64,000 bases of DNA from Cyanomargarita calcarea GSE-NOS-MK-12-04C (GTDB lineage: Bacteria > Cyanobacteriota > Cyanobacteriia > Cyanobacteriales > Nostocaceae). Shown here piece after piece: positions 54,778 to 63,801 of this stretch. The notes beneath the pieces are model-generated. The model was given only the letters and a program-made list of their open reading frames with translations, was not told where the DNA came from and did not search any database. The translations under genes were made by a program, and so were the position numbers. The stretch spans positions 220,999 to 284,998 of the forward strand of contig JAHHGZ010000004.1 in the NCBI GenBank assembly GCA_019359595.1, in the 5' to 3' direction. Within the stretch, counting starts at the first letter, position 1. Every line of letters begins with the position of its first letter.

Positions 54778-56061
54778 ATGACACTTGATAATAACCAAGG
54801 GCTTACCTATAAAAACTCTCAGTCTCCGGGACAACCAGGCTTTTTGGCGGTTAATACCAATACCTTTAATCATTCTGGGTTGAACTTCGGACAAAATAAC
54901 GATAGTAAGAAAATTCCTCTTGAAGATAATCGTGTAGGCGATATTGTCCCTGGTAGAGTCGCGAACATCAAGGTGATTGGTGTGGGTGGCGGCGGTGGAA
55001 ATGCAGTTAATCGCATGATCCAGTCTGATGTCAGTGGGGTAGAGTTTTGGTCAACTAATACTGATGCCCAAGCTCTGACTTTAGCTGCGGCTCCCAAGCG
55101 CTTGCAGATCGGACAAAAGCTGACACGGGGTTTGGGGGCGGGTGGCAATCCTGCCATTGGTCAAAAAGCTGCTGAGGAATCACGGGATGAAATTGCTGCG
55201 GCCTTAGAGGGTGCTGACTTGGTGTTTGTCACTGCTGGGATGGGAGGTGGCACAGGAACAGGTGCAGCGCCGATTGTGGCAGAAGTAGCAAAAGAGATGG
55301 GCGCTTTGACTGTTGGCGTGGTAACACGTCCATTTGTGTTTGAAGGACGCCGTCGTACCAGCCAAGCGGAGCAAGGTATTGAAGCCCTCAAAGGTCGGGT
55401 GGATACCCTGATTATTATTCCCAACAATAAACTGTTGGAAGTGATCCCCGAGCAAACGCCGATGCAAGAAGCTTTCCGCTATGCGGATGATGTACTGCGT
55501 CAGGGTGTACAAGGAATTTCTGATATCATCACGATCCCCGGTTTGGTGAACGTTGACTTTGCTGATGTTCGAGCGGTAATGGCTGATGCAGGTTCGGCGT
55601 TAATGGGTATTGGCATTAGCTCTGGAAAATCAAGAGCTAGAGAAGCGGCGATCGCTGCAATTTCTTCACCGCTACTAGAATCCTCAATTGAAGGAGCCAG
55701 AGGTGTTGTCTTTAACATTACAGGTGGTAGCGACTTGACACTCCATGAAGTGAATGCCGCAGCAGAAGCAATTTATGAAGTGGTCGATCCCAACGCTAAT
55801 ATTATCTTTGGAGCGGTAATTGATGACAGGCTCCAAGGCGAGGTCAGAATTACTGTAATTGCCACTGGATTCACAGGTGACGCCCAAGCTGCACCACAGC
55901 AAACCGTTGTTTCGGCACGAGGAACTGCATCCCAAACGCCGAAACGACCACCAATACAACAGCCACCATCTGGCATAAATCCGCCGACACCAGTACCAGA
56001 ACCGAGGGAAAAATCTGGGTTAGATATTCCTGATTTTCTCAAAACTCGGCGACCAAAGTAA
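54778..56061 (+). CDS. ftsZ: cell division protein FtsZ
   Basis: A 427-residue tubulin-like GTPase that forms the Z ring. An N-terminal extension of about 60 residues precedes the GTPase core, as in filamentous cyanobacteria. [33 protein letters not shown] (tubulin signature), NNKLLEVIP and the T7 loop [11 protein letters not shown] are intact. The C-terminal linker is Pro-rich and ends in the conserved peptide [14 protein letters not shown], which binds FtsA/SepF-type partners. Confidence 0.97.
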   Translation: MTLDNNQGLTYKNSQSPGQPGFLAVNTNTFNHSGLNFGQNNDSKKIPLEDNRVGDIVPGRVANIKVIGVGGGGGNAVNRMIQSDVSGVEFWSTNTDAQALTLAAAPKRLQIGQKLTRGLGAGGNPAIGQKAAEESRDEIAAALEGADLVFVTAGMGGGTGTGAAPIVAEVAKEMGALTVGVVTRPFVFEGRRRTSQAEQGIEALKGRVDTLIIIPNNKLLEVIPEQTPMQEAFRYADDVLRQGVQGISDIITIPGLVNVDFADVRAVMADAGSALMGIGISSGKSRAREAAIAAISSPLLESSIEGARGVVFNITGGSDLTLHEVNAAAEAIYEVVDPNANIIFGAVIDDRLQGEVRITVIATGFTGDAQAAPQQTVVSARGTASQTPKRPPIQQPPSGINPPTPVPEPREKSGLDIPDFLKTRRPK

Positions 56062-56315
56062 TTAAGATTTTTATGCTTGTGCAGGGGTAATTCCCTTGTC
56101 GTACCTGATTGTTGCCAATTGCTAACAAAACTTGTCAATGCTACCCCCAAATTTCCGTAACTTGGGTAAGAGTCTGTTTGGTTGTATATCCCAAGCGTGC
56201 GTTTGGAACAATTGGGAACTGACACGGAGTTAGAAAAAGCGCGAACCCTTTCAGGCATCTTGCCATAACGTAGCCTCTCAATAGTCACCAGGAAAAGAAA
56301 AGGGAAAACAAAGAA

Positions 56316-57290
56316 TTATTTTTTATTTTTTCGGGTTTGTTGAATCCATTGAATTACTTGTTGACCGAGGTGGGTGTTATCTAGTCGGTCAATTTCGCGT
56401 ATTCCTGTGGGGCTCGTGACGTTGACTTCGGTAAGGTAGCCGCCAATAACGTCAATTCCTACAAAAATTAACCCGTCTTTGCGTAGGGTGTCGGTTAGCT
56501 GGGAACAAATTTCATACTCTCTAGGGGTGATTTGGGTTTGGGCTACCGTCCCACCGGCTGCCATGTTGTTGCGAAAATCACTGCCAGATGAAAGGCGGTT
56601 GAGGGCAGCAATTGGTTCTCCATCAAGCAGGATAATTCGTTTGTCTCCCTCCTTTGCTTCCGGTAAATACATCTGTACCATAACAGGTAGTGTACCTTGA
56701 AGAGTACTGAGTTCGACAATAGAGTTGAAATTGCGATCGCCTGGTTGCAAAAATAAAATCCCTTCCCCAGCTTTGTTGCCAAGTGGTTTGAGAATTGCGG
56801 CTCCTTTTGCTTCTTGAAATTGCCGAATCAAGTTTTTATCAGCGGTGACAATAGTTTCTGGAATCGCTTTGGTAAATTGGAGGGCATACATTTTTTCGTT
56901 TGCCGCTCGGATACCTTGAGGATTATTAATTACCAGGGTTTTGCTTTGATCGATGAAATCCAGGATGTAAGTTGCGTATAAATAAGCCGTATTCACTGGT
57001 GGGTCTGTCCGCATAAATACGGCATCCATTTTTTCCAGACAAAGGGCTGTGGGAATGCCTAGCTTATACCAAGGATTTGCTGCTACCCAGCCTCCCTCAA
57101 CCAGTTCTATGGGCACTAATTCCAATTTTTCTAAAATAGCCCAAGCTTTACTCTCTACTACACTCAGTAAGGGAGCTTGAGTCACCCATATTTCATGTCC
57201 CAATATTTGCGCTGCTTCCATCAGGGCAACACTTGTGTCATGACAGGGGTCAAGATTTTTGATGGGATCAATGATAAAAGCCAGTTTCAC
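56316..57290 (-). CDS. gshB: glutathione synthetase
   Basis: A 324-residue ATP-grasp ligase joining gamma-glutamylcysteine and glycine. It starts MKLAFIIDPIKNLDPCHDTS. FMRTDPPVNTAYLYATYILD, LVINNPQGIRAANEKMYALQ, ILKPLGNKAGEGI and GVDVIGGYLTEVNVTSP-type sequence (here VGIDVIGGYLTEVNVTSP) define the family. Its downstream neighbour on the other side is a glutaredoxin on the same strand, so the two are thiol-related neighbours. Confidence 0.96.
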   Translation of the reverse strand: MKLAFIIDPIKNLDPCHDTSVALMEAAQILGHEIWVTQAPLLSVVESKAWAILEKLELVPIELVEGGWVAANPWYKLGIPTALCLEKMDAVFMRTDPPVNTAYLYATYILDFIDQSKTLVINNPQGIRAANEKMYALQFTKAIPETIVTADKNLIRQFQEAKGAAILKPLGNKAGEGILFLQPGDRNFNSIVELSTLQGTLPVMVQMYLPEAKEGDKRIILLDGEPIAALNRLSSGSDFRNNMAAGGTVAQTQITPREYEICSQLTDTLRKDGLIFVGIDVIGGYLTEVNVTSPTGIREIDRLDNTHLGQQVIQWIQQTRKNKK

Positions 57291-57534
57291 GCTTAGGGTA
57301 CCTCAATCGCCAGGAAATTATAATCTGATTCAATTTAGATTATCCCCTAATGAACTGACAGATTTTCGCCGTTTTACGATGTCGTAAGAGCGTCTCACTT
57401 CGAGTAGACGAAAACCTTTTCTGCGGACTTCGTGGACTTGACAGTTCGCGTTCTTCTACAAATCCACACCAGGTTTAGCACAACGAGGGAGTGAAAATTG
57501 ATTTTTCCTACTCCCCTAACCTAGCTAGACGCTA

Positions 57535-57801
57535 CTAACTACTCTGTGCTAGTAACTCATCCAATTTACCGTATTGGTCTAAAGCGTGAATATCATCACA
57601 ACCACCAATATGCAAATCGTTGATAAAAATTTGCGGCACAGACCTTCTGCCATTTGCCCTGTCAGCCATTTTATCTCGTGCTGCCTCATCTCCATCAACG
57701 CTGTATTCGGTGAATTCAACTCCCTTTCTTGTCAGTAAACTTTTGGCACGGATACAGAAAGGGCAAGTCCTCCATGTGTAAATTTCTACTTTGGCAGCCA
57801 T
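57535..57801 (-). CDS. grxC: glutaredoxin 3 (GrxC type)
   Basis: An 88-residue dithiol glutaredoxin using glutathione. The active site is WRTCPFCIRAK (residues about 10-20). RRSVPQIFIND supplies the cis-Pro loop and GGCDDIHALDQYG the GSH-binding segment. It lies 244 bp upstream of gshB on the same strand, which makes functional grouping with glutathione synthesis likely. Confidence 0.95.
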   Translation of the reverse strand: MAAKVEIYTWRTCPFCIRAKSLLTRKGVEFTEYSVDGDEAARDKMADRANGRRSVPQIFINDLHIGGCDDIHALDQYGKLDELLAQSS

Positions 57802-58168
57802 AACGTCCTCAATATAATTAATACTTCTTGATTTTAAACGTTACCACTGCCTGTAGGCGCTAAGAAGCTTTCTGAGGCTCAGATATTGCTAAGTAAGCAA
57901 TCACAAATAAAGTCAATGCCGATTGCTACTGACTATTGTTGTGTTTACTTGCATTCAATTACTCAACGAATTAATAATATTCCAATTTAAATACCAGCAG
58001 CCTCAGTATTATTACTTATAATAATGCTGAATGTAAAATTAAGTTAGGGGTATCCGACAAAGGAAGCCCCCTGCCCTCAATTCTGGGGGAAAAAATTCAA
58101 AAGCGCAACCTCATACAGAATTGGTATTAAATTAGGTTTTGTGCAATAGAGGTTTCTTCTATATAAAA
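57802..58168. repeat. spacer with C/G-run repeat and MITE end
   Basis: GAAGCCCCCTGCCCTCAATT, then CTGGGGGAAAAAATTC (58066-58101), is the dispersed C/G-run family. CCTCATACAGAATTGGTATT (about 58109-58128) is the right end of the tnpB-type MITE. No gene. Confidence 0.6.
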
Positions 58169-58203
58169 AAGAATTCCGCAGTCAATATAACTACGGAATT
58201 CTT
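58169..58203 (-). terminator. hflX terminator
   Basis: AAGAATTCCG (58169-58178) pairs with CGGAATTCTT (58194-58203). Read leftward it is followed by a T-run. It lies 31 bp after the hflX stop. Confidence 0.8.
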
Positions 58204-58233
58204 AACAGCAAAGTTGCTATTATTTACAAGTAT

Positions 58234-59742
58234 TTACCCTGAAGTAATCGCGTACTCAATTAGTTGCCCCAGACGATGACGGAGGGTTTCTAGACCTAAA
58301 CGTTCGCTTGCGGAAATAAACACCGCCATCGGAAACTCTTCCCGTGCTTGCGCTAAAGTTTCGCTATCTACTTGGTCAATCTTATTAAAAGCCACCAGCG
58401 CAGGTCCAGGAGTTATTGGCATATCCGCCAAAATTTCCCTGACTGAGCGAATATGACTCAACCAAGCCGGATGGGATAAATCCACCAAATGCAGTAGTGC
58501 ATCAGCTTCTGAAACTTCTTCCAAAGTGGCGCGGAAGGCATCCATTAACGATGCGGGTAGTTCGTGAATAAAACCAACCGTATCTGTAATCAGAATCTCC
58601 TCCGGTTCACCAGTAAGAGCGTCAGGAACTACTAGACGGCGCGTGGTGGGGTCGAGGGTCGCAAATAATTGGTCTGCGGTGTAAACGGTGGCATTAGTTA
58701 AAGTATTCAACAAGGTGGATTTACCAGCATTGGTATAACCCACGAGTGCCACACTTGCTATTTCTCGATGTTGCCTTCTTTGCCGCAAGCGCTCTCGATG
58801 TGCTTGTAGGTGGTTAACATCATGCTGTAAGCGGGTAATCCGCTTTTGGATAGCACGGCGTTCTGTTTCTAGTTTAGTTTCACCAGGACCTCTCGTACCA
58901 ATACCACCCCCCAACCGAGACATCGCCTGACCTCTACCAGTCAGTCGCGGCAGCATATATTCTAACTGTGCCAGTTCTACTTGTAATTTACCAGCACCTG
59001 ACTGAGCGCGTTGGGCAAAGATATCTAATATTACTTCTGTGCGGTCAACAACACGCAGACCAATCTGGAGTTCTAGGTTGCGGACTTGTGATGGTGAAAG
59101 GTCGCGGTCAAAGACGACAAGATTGCATCCCAGAGTTTGTGCTGTCAGCGCAATTTCCTGAACTTTACCTTCACCCACTACAGTTTGGGGATGAATGCGC
59201 GATCGCTTCTGCCGCACTGTCTGCAATACCTGTCCCCCAGCAGTATCGACCAACCGTCCCAATTCCGTTAAAGTGTCTTGGAATTGTTGCGCCGTTGTAT
59301 TATCGGTGATTACGCCGACAATCAAGACGCGATCTAAGTCGGTGTCTACTTCTTGGGCAATAAATTCCCGTCGGAAATCCGCTTCCAACCCTTCCACCAA
59401 GTCCATAAAGTCTTGGTCAGATAAAGCATCTAGAGTCATTGGTGCTGAGACATTTGAGAACAGTTCCGAGGACTGCTGGGCGCTAATTCCTGAGGAACTA
59501 GTCAATACTAGCTGCTTGGTATTGGATACTAAATGAGCTAAATAAGCTTCCTTGACGTATCCTGCTGCACCACCGCCCCGTCGCTGAAATCCCGTCCCGG
59601 TGATATTCAGTACAACTAGGGCATCTAAACGTTGCAGTGCCATCGCAGTTAAAGCTGCTTCTGATGGCGGCTCTGGCTTCAATTGAGTAGCGATACAACG
59701 AATACCGCTGAGTCGTTCCGCACCATATCTGGGTAATTCCAT
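58234..59742 (-). CDS. hflX: ribosome-associated GTPase HflX
   Basis: A 502-residue GTPase from the first ATG; it rescues or splits stalled ribosomes. The HflX N-terminal domain shows HPQTVVGEGKVQEI and VFDRDLSPSQVRNLE. The linker has GQAMSRLGGGIGTRGPGETK. The G domain has P-loop GYTNAGKSTLLN, G3 DTVGF and G4 NKID. Open, HflX-like sequence continues in frame about 77 codons upstream (GNLQGLKSSHLKQLQRLYHQ, then CTYLNRRGQVIRVGVGT) to about 59973, but without ATG, GTG or TTG. The real start may therefore be non-canonical, or the 5' end mutated. The start given is conservative. Confidence 0.93.
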   Translation of the reverse strand: MELPRYGAERLSGIRCIATQLKPEPPSEAALTAMALQRLDALVVLNITGTGFQRRGGGAAGYVKEAYLAHLVSNTKQLVLTSSSGISAQQSSELFSNVSAPMTLDALSDQDFMDLVEGLEADFRREFIAQEVDTDLDRVLIVGVITDNTTAQQFQDTLTELGRLVDTAGGQVLQTVRQKRSRIHPQTVVGEGKVQEIALTAQTLGCNLVVFDRDLSPSQVRNLELQIGLRVVDRTEVILDIFAQRAQSGAGKLQVELAQLEYMLPRLTGRGQAMSRLGGGIGTRGPGETKLETERRAIQKRITRLQHDVNHLQAHRERLRQRRQHREIASVALVGYTNAGKSTLLNTLTNATVYTADQLFATLDPTTRRLVVPDALTGEPEEILITDTVGFIHELPASLMDAFRATLEEVSEADALLHLVDLSHPAWLSHIRSVREILADMPITPGPALVAFNKIDQVDSETLAQAREEFPMAVFISASERLGLETLRHRLGQLIEYAITSG

Positions 59743-60205
59743 CGGTGGAATTTGCGTTTGACGTGGTGTGCCTACACCAACACGGATAACTTGCCCACGA
59801 CGGTTCAGGTAGGTACATACAGGCTGGTTGATTTCCGTGCTGATTGCTGCCAGACGCTGGGAAAACTCGGACGTAGTGACGCGATCGCCCGGAATGCGCT
59901 GGTGATACAGCCGCTGTAGTTGTTTCAGATGGCTGGATTTCAGACCTTGGAGATTACCAAAGATAGTCTCGATAAGCGTATATAACCAGTTAACTGGTCC
60001 CCGAATACTTCTATGTCTATTTTACAACATGGTTTTTTACTACAAACTCTTTCTTTCGGAAGATGCGCTATGCAGCAAGCCCTATTTTGGGAGCCAAAAG
60101 CAAATGGAATCGTCTTCACTGAGCCTGCGGAGTAATTCGCGCAAAGCTTGCCTAACATTTGGATCAAAGATGAATGCAAAGCAGTTAAAGCCAGACAAAA
60201 CACTG

Positions 60206-60373
60206 CTATTGTGATGAGTTTTTTCGGTTCAGATGCGCTTCGCCCCAGTTGCAAAGAACTTGTAAAACAGGCTCAAGACTTCTGCCGTAAACGGTGAATG
60301 AATACTCAACTTTAGGAGGTACATCGGAATACACATGACGATTCACAATCCCATCTTTTTCCAGTTCTCGAAG
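60206..60373 (-). pseudogene. 3' remnant of an HxlR-family regulator gene
   Basis: 55 codons read leftward give LRELEKDGIVNRHVYSDVPP, then KVEYSFTVYGRSLEPVLQVL and CNWGEAHLNRKNSSQ. This is the C-terminal half of the HxlR winged helix, including the VPP-x-VEYS-x-T-x-YG signature and the end of the domain. The N-terminal half (recognition helix and start) is absent: at 60373 the sequence switches to the inside of an SDR gene on the other strand. Confidence 0.85.
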
Positions 60374-61083
60374 CTATCGTCACAGGTTCATCTCGCGGTA
60401 TCGGTCGCGGTATTGCCGAACGGTTAGGACGGGACGGAGCAAGTGTAGTTGTCACCTACGCAGGCAATCAAGATAAAGCTGCGGAGGTTGTTCAGGTGAT
60501 TGAATCAGCCGGATCAAAAGCAACTGCAATTCAGGTTGATATGCGAAAGCTGGAAGATGTTCAAACACTCTTTCAGAAGACGATCGCGCAATTTGGCAAA
60601 GTCGATATATTAGTCAACAATGCGGCAGGAAAGAACATCTTCAAACCCACCGCACAAATGACCGAAGACGAATACAACAGTATGTTCGACATCACACGCG
60701 GCGTTTATTTTGCCCTTCAGCAAGCCGCTCATCATCTAGCTGATGGTCGTCGAATTGTCAGCATCTCGACCAGTGGAACGGCAATGGCAATTCCAGCCGG
60801 AGGTGCATATGCAGGTTGCAAGGCAGCGATCGAGCATTTCAGCGGAGCTTTAGCAAAAGAATTGGGCGGACGTGGAATCACAGTTAACACAATTTCTCCA
60901 GGTGTCACCGAAACCGATGGATTGGTGCTGGAGCAGGAGCAAGTCAATCAAATGATTGCACAAACTCCATTGGGACGGCTAGGGCAACCAGCAGATGTTG
61001 CGAATGCCGTTGCTTTGCTAGTTTCTGATGATGCCCACTGGATTACAGGTCAGAGTATTCGAGCTAACGGCGGCATTGTGTAA
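60373..61083 (+). pseudogene. short-chain dehydrogenase/reductase, 5'-truncated
   Basis: 237 codons begin inside the first strand: AIVTGSSRGIGRGIAERLGR (glycine-rich NAD(P) loop). Then follow ILVNNAAGKN, IVSISTSGTA with catalytic Ser, AYAGCKAAIEHF with the Tyr-x-x-x-Lys pair, and ITVNTISPGVTETDG. All catalytic residues are present, but the initiator Met and the first few residues are gone, cut at the junction with the HxlR remnant. The only in-frame start candidates (GTG at 60496) lie past the cofactor loop. Probably inactive. Confidence 0.85.
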
Positions 61084-61158
61084 GAGAATATTTCTACTTC
61101 GGAAACAAACCAACAAAGAAAAGATGAAAAATGAATGGCACTAATTCCCCAACCATTC

Positions 61159-61821
61159 TTACATCAACGTCCGAAACTCCAGATCATCGCGAATATCATC
61201 AAAATCCGCCTCCGTCTTCATCGCGTGACGGTATTGATTCGGACTCAAACTAATCGCTTGCTGCAAACATTTTACTACCTGTTGCACATCACCTAACAAT
61301 GCATGACAACAAGCCTTGTTATACCAAGTCGAATCATCCTGCGGTTTAATTTTTAAAGCTTTGTCATAAGAAGCGATCGCCCTTTCATATTCTCCCAATT
61401 GATACAATGCCCATCCGCGACTGTACCAAGCGGCTTCATCTTCTGGGTTAATTTTCAAAGCCAACCCATAAGAAGCGATTGCATCTTCGTAGCGTCCTAA
61501 ATGCTCTAGTGCGTTGCCTTGATTGTACCAGGCAAAATTATCAAGATAATCTATTTTTAAAGCCTTTTCAAAGCATATTAGTGCTTCTTGATATTCTTCT
61601 AATTGGTCGCAAAATAGTACACCCAAACTAACCCAAGCATCTTGGTAGTCTGGCTTTATTTTGATGGCTTCCTGATAACTGGCGATCGCCTCTTCATACA
61701 ATTCTAAATCCTCCATAATATTTCCTTGGTGGTACCAGGTTAGGTATTCCTTGGACTGAATTTGTAATGTATCTTCATCACAAGCGATCGCCTGAGAATA
61801 ATCTTCGCCAGAATCAAGCAT
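61159..61821 (-). CDS. TPR repeat protein
   Basis: A 220-residue protein of five or so 34-residue TPR units: YLTWYHQGNIMEDLELYEEA, AIASYQEAIKIKPDYQDAWV, ALICFEKALKIDYLDNFAWY, DAIASYGLALKINPEDEAAW and RAIASYDKALKIKPQDDSTW. No signal peptide, so it is a cytoplasmic scaffold. The last 35 residues (HAMKTEADFDDIRDDLEFRT) form the cap found on many cyanobacterial TPR proteins. Single gene. Partner unknown. Confidence 0.85.
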   Translation of the reverse strand: MLDSGEDYSQAIACDEDTLQIQSKEYLTWYHQGNIMEDLELYEEAIASYQEAIKIKPDYQDAWVSLGVLFCDQLEEYQEALICFEKALKIDYLDNFAWYNQGNALEHLGRYEDAIASYGLALKINPEDEAAWYSRGWALYQLGEYERAIASYDKALKIKPQDDSTWYNKACCHALLGDVQQVVKCLQQAISLSPNQYRHAMKTEADFDDIRDDLEFRTLM

Positions 61822-61921
61822 TTTTCCCCGTTCACAAAAAGTAAATCAGCTTGAGAATTCGGTCAATGATGTATTCTTCAGTCTGAGAATTGAGCTTTCA
61901 GGATGTTTTAATTTTTTCTGC

Positions 61922-62878
61922 TTATCCTTTTTTCTGCCAATTTCGCCATTTTTTAACTGAATTTTCTAATTTCCCAGATAACCATCCATCAAATTGTGTA
62001 TAAATAGGCAAACGTGGCACTAATTTCCACTTTGCTGAGTGTAAAATTTCTTTCAATGCTTGCTCTTGAATATGCGGATAATCAGGATTCACTTCATCTA
62101 ATGGTCCAATACCGCCTAAATCTCTTGCACCTGCTTCTAAACAAGCAAGTAACCATTGGTCTTCTTTGACTAAATTTGGCGGAATTTGGATCGCAATATC
62201 TAGAGGCAGAATTTCTCGCGCATTAAATATTACTTGTGGCAATTGATGCGGATTAAAAGGTGCTGCATCAAAAGTTTGCTGACTTCCAGGACTGTGCGGT
62301 TGTAAAATAACTTCTTGAATGTGATGGTAGCGTTGATGAATTTCAGCGATCGCCTCTAATGTCTCCCACCAATCAGCCTCTGTTTCTCCAATTCCCAGTA
62401 ACAATCCGGTTGTAAAAGGAATTTGCAACTCACCAGCCCATTGCAATTGTTGCAGTCTGACTTCTGGCAATTTACTAGGTGCGTGTTTATGCACTGTTTT
62501 CAGTAATTCTGGAGTTATCTGTTCCAACATTAATCCCATCGAAACATTAACATTCTTCAGCTTTTCCATCTCTTCAAAACTCAGGGGACCTGCATTTGTA
62601 TGTGGGAGAAATCCCATGAAGAGTGCCAATTCACACAAGTCATAAATCAGTTGAAACCAAGCTTGACGTCTTGTAGATTCGGGATGTACTTCACCACTTA
62701 AGATGAGAATTTCACAAATATTTTGCTCTTGAAGTTTTGTTAAAATGCTTTCTGCTGCTGATAAGCTCATACTCGGACTTTCACTCGGATCGGTGCGAAA
62801 GTTGCAGTAAGTGCAGCGATTGAAACACTCATAGGTGGGAACTATTGTATAAGCGGGACTGTAAGTAACTTGTCGCAT
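61922..62878 (-). CDS. cofG: 7,8-didemethyl-8-hydroxy-5-deazariboflavin synthase subunit CofG
   Basis: A 318-residue radical SAM enzyme. The cluster-binding CFNRCTYCNF (CxxxCxxC, residues about 18-27) lies near the N-terminus, as in CofG. LILSGEVHPESTRRQAWF, GLMLEQITPELL, TTGLLLGIGETEADWWETL and EVNPDYPHIQEQALKEIL are typical. With CofH it makes the deazaflavin (8-HDF) that serves as antenna of cyanobacterial photolyases. No cofH is within the window. ATG 62878 starts the conserved part directly. Confidence 0.93.
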   Translation of the reverse strand: MRQVTYSPAYTIVPTYECFNRCTYCNFRTDPSESPSMSLSAAESILTKLQEQNICEILILSGEVHPESTRRQAWFQLIYDLCELALFMGFLPHTNAGPLSFEEMEKLKNVNVSMGLMLEQITPELLKTVHKHAPSKLPEVRLQQLQWAGELQIPFTTGLLLGIGETEADWWETLEAIAEIHQRYHHIQEVILQPHSPGSQQTFDAAPFNPHQLPQVIFNAREILPLDIAIQIPPNLVKEDQWLLACLEAGARDLGGIGPLDEVNPDYPHIQEQALKEILHSAKWKLVPRLPIYTQFDGWLSGKLENSVKKWRNWQKKG

Positions 62879-63165
62879 TTTGAATTTGAGATTTTATATA
62901 GGACTTAGGCAATAAGTATCAATTTTATCCAAAATATTAATAATTCCTTACTCCCTAAGTAGGTAGGCATAATTAAATGTAAGATGTCCGCAGCATAGCT
63001 TCGCGAACCATAGGGTGGAAGAACGACGTAGCAATCGCTGCGGACTGGGATTGCTACCCTACACAGAACGCTAAGAGCGAACGTTCCTCTCTACGAGACG
63101 CTACGCGAACGCTGCGGACAAAAAATATTATATTTAATTTCCAACCATCTGCTTATTACTGCAAG
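62879..63165. repeat. dispersed repeat with GCTTCGCGAAC-type modules
   Basis: Around 62993-63120 the sequence reads CATAGCTTCGCGAACCATAG, then GACTGGGATTGCTACCC and GAGACGCTACGCGAACGCTG. Repeats of the CGCTACGCGAACGCTGCGGA type are widespread between genes in Nostocales. No gene. Confidence 0.55.
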
Positions 63166-63360
63166 TACATTATCCCCTGCTGCTTGGCGTAAATATTCTT
63201 TAATAGTTATAAACAGCTTGTCTGCAATTTGTTGATAAGAATGATCCGCAGAACACAGCAGCTAAACTTCTGCCTCACGGTCAGTTAAACCATATTTTCT
63301 TGCATCAGCGATCGCATGAAAATCGCTGTGCCTGGAGACTTTAACTGCACTTTTATCCAT
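63166..63360 (-). pseudogene. LuxR-type regulator pseudogene
   Basis: Leftward from an ATG at 63360: MDKSAVKVSRHSDFHAIADA, then RKYGLTDREAEV, a TAG stop (63262-63264), LLCSADHSYQQIADKLFIT and an unrelated tail. GLTDREAEV-x-LL with SYQQIADKLFIT is the GerE/LuxR helix-turn-helix of a cyanobacterial regulator family. The stop inside the first helix and the missing dimerisation helix (the expected NTVK-x-H is not seen) show that it is dead. Confidence 0.75.
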
Positions 63361-63448
63361 ACACGCACTTGGCTGATTGATGCTCCGTTCAACTATCCCG
63401 CTAACCTCTCTCTATTATTAGAGGATGCAAAAAAAACATTAATTTAGG

Positions 63449-63646
63449 ATGGTTCAGGATTTTCCTGATCTTTGCGATGTGTATACCTTGCCGATACACC
63501 CAGCAGAAGACAACTGGTCTGTGCCCTGGGATTTCACAAAACCATCCAAGATCCACAGCTATCTATACTATTGGACATACACAGCATTAGATAAATACCT
63601 CGCTTTGGATATTGAGCAAGTACTCTCATCTTTGAAATTTGACTAA
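63449..63646 (+). CDS. small hypothetical protein, 65 residues
   Basis: A 65-residue frame: MVQDFPDLCDVYTLPIHPAE, then DNWSVPWDFTKPSKIHSYLY and WTYTALDKYLALDIEQVLS. It is rich in aromatic residues and has a plausible fold pattern, but I do not recognise it. It may be real or the remnant of a longer gene. It lies between the dead LuxR gene and psbA, and its stop is 156 bp before the psbA start. Confidence 0.4.
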   Translation: MVQDFPDLCDVYTLPIHPAEDNWSVPWDFTKPSKIHSYLYYWTYTALDKYLALDIEQVLSSLKFD

Positions 63647-63713
63647 AAACCTTGCCAAACAAGGATTAACACTACTTATGGCAATATCTACCTAAAGTAT
63701 TTCGTGAAAATAC

Positions 63714-63742
63714 TTTACAAACTGAAACAAAGACTCTAATAT
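63714..63742 (+). promoter_or_regulatory. psbA promoter
   Basis: TTTACA (63714-63719) and TAATAT (63737-63742) are separated by 17 bp, a strong sigma-70-type arrangement as known for cyanobacterial psbA genes. The start would fall near 63750. The leader then contains GGTAGAAAAACCTACC (63753-63768), a small hairpin. Confidence 0.65.
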
Positions 63743-63801
63743 AAATTCATCAGGTAGAAAAACCTACCCGGTAAACAAAAATACATCGCAATTATAAAAC
63801 A

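Noticed and set aside
59940..60254. 104-codon leftward ORF between hflX and the SDR remnant
   Set aside because: It crosses in another phase over the real N-terminal coding of hflX and over the HxlR remnant, so it is a shadow frame.
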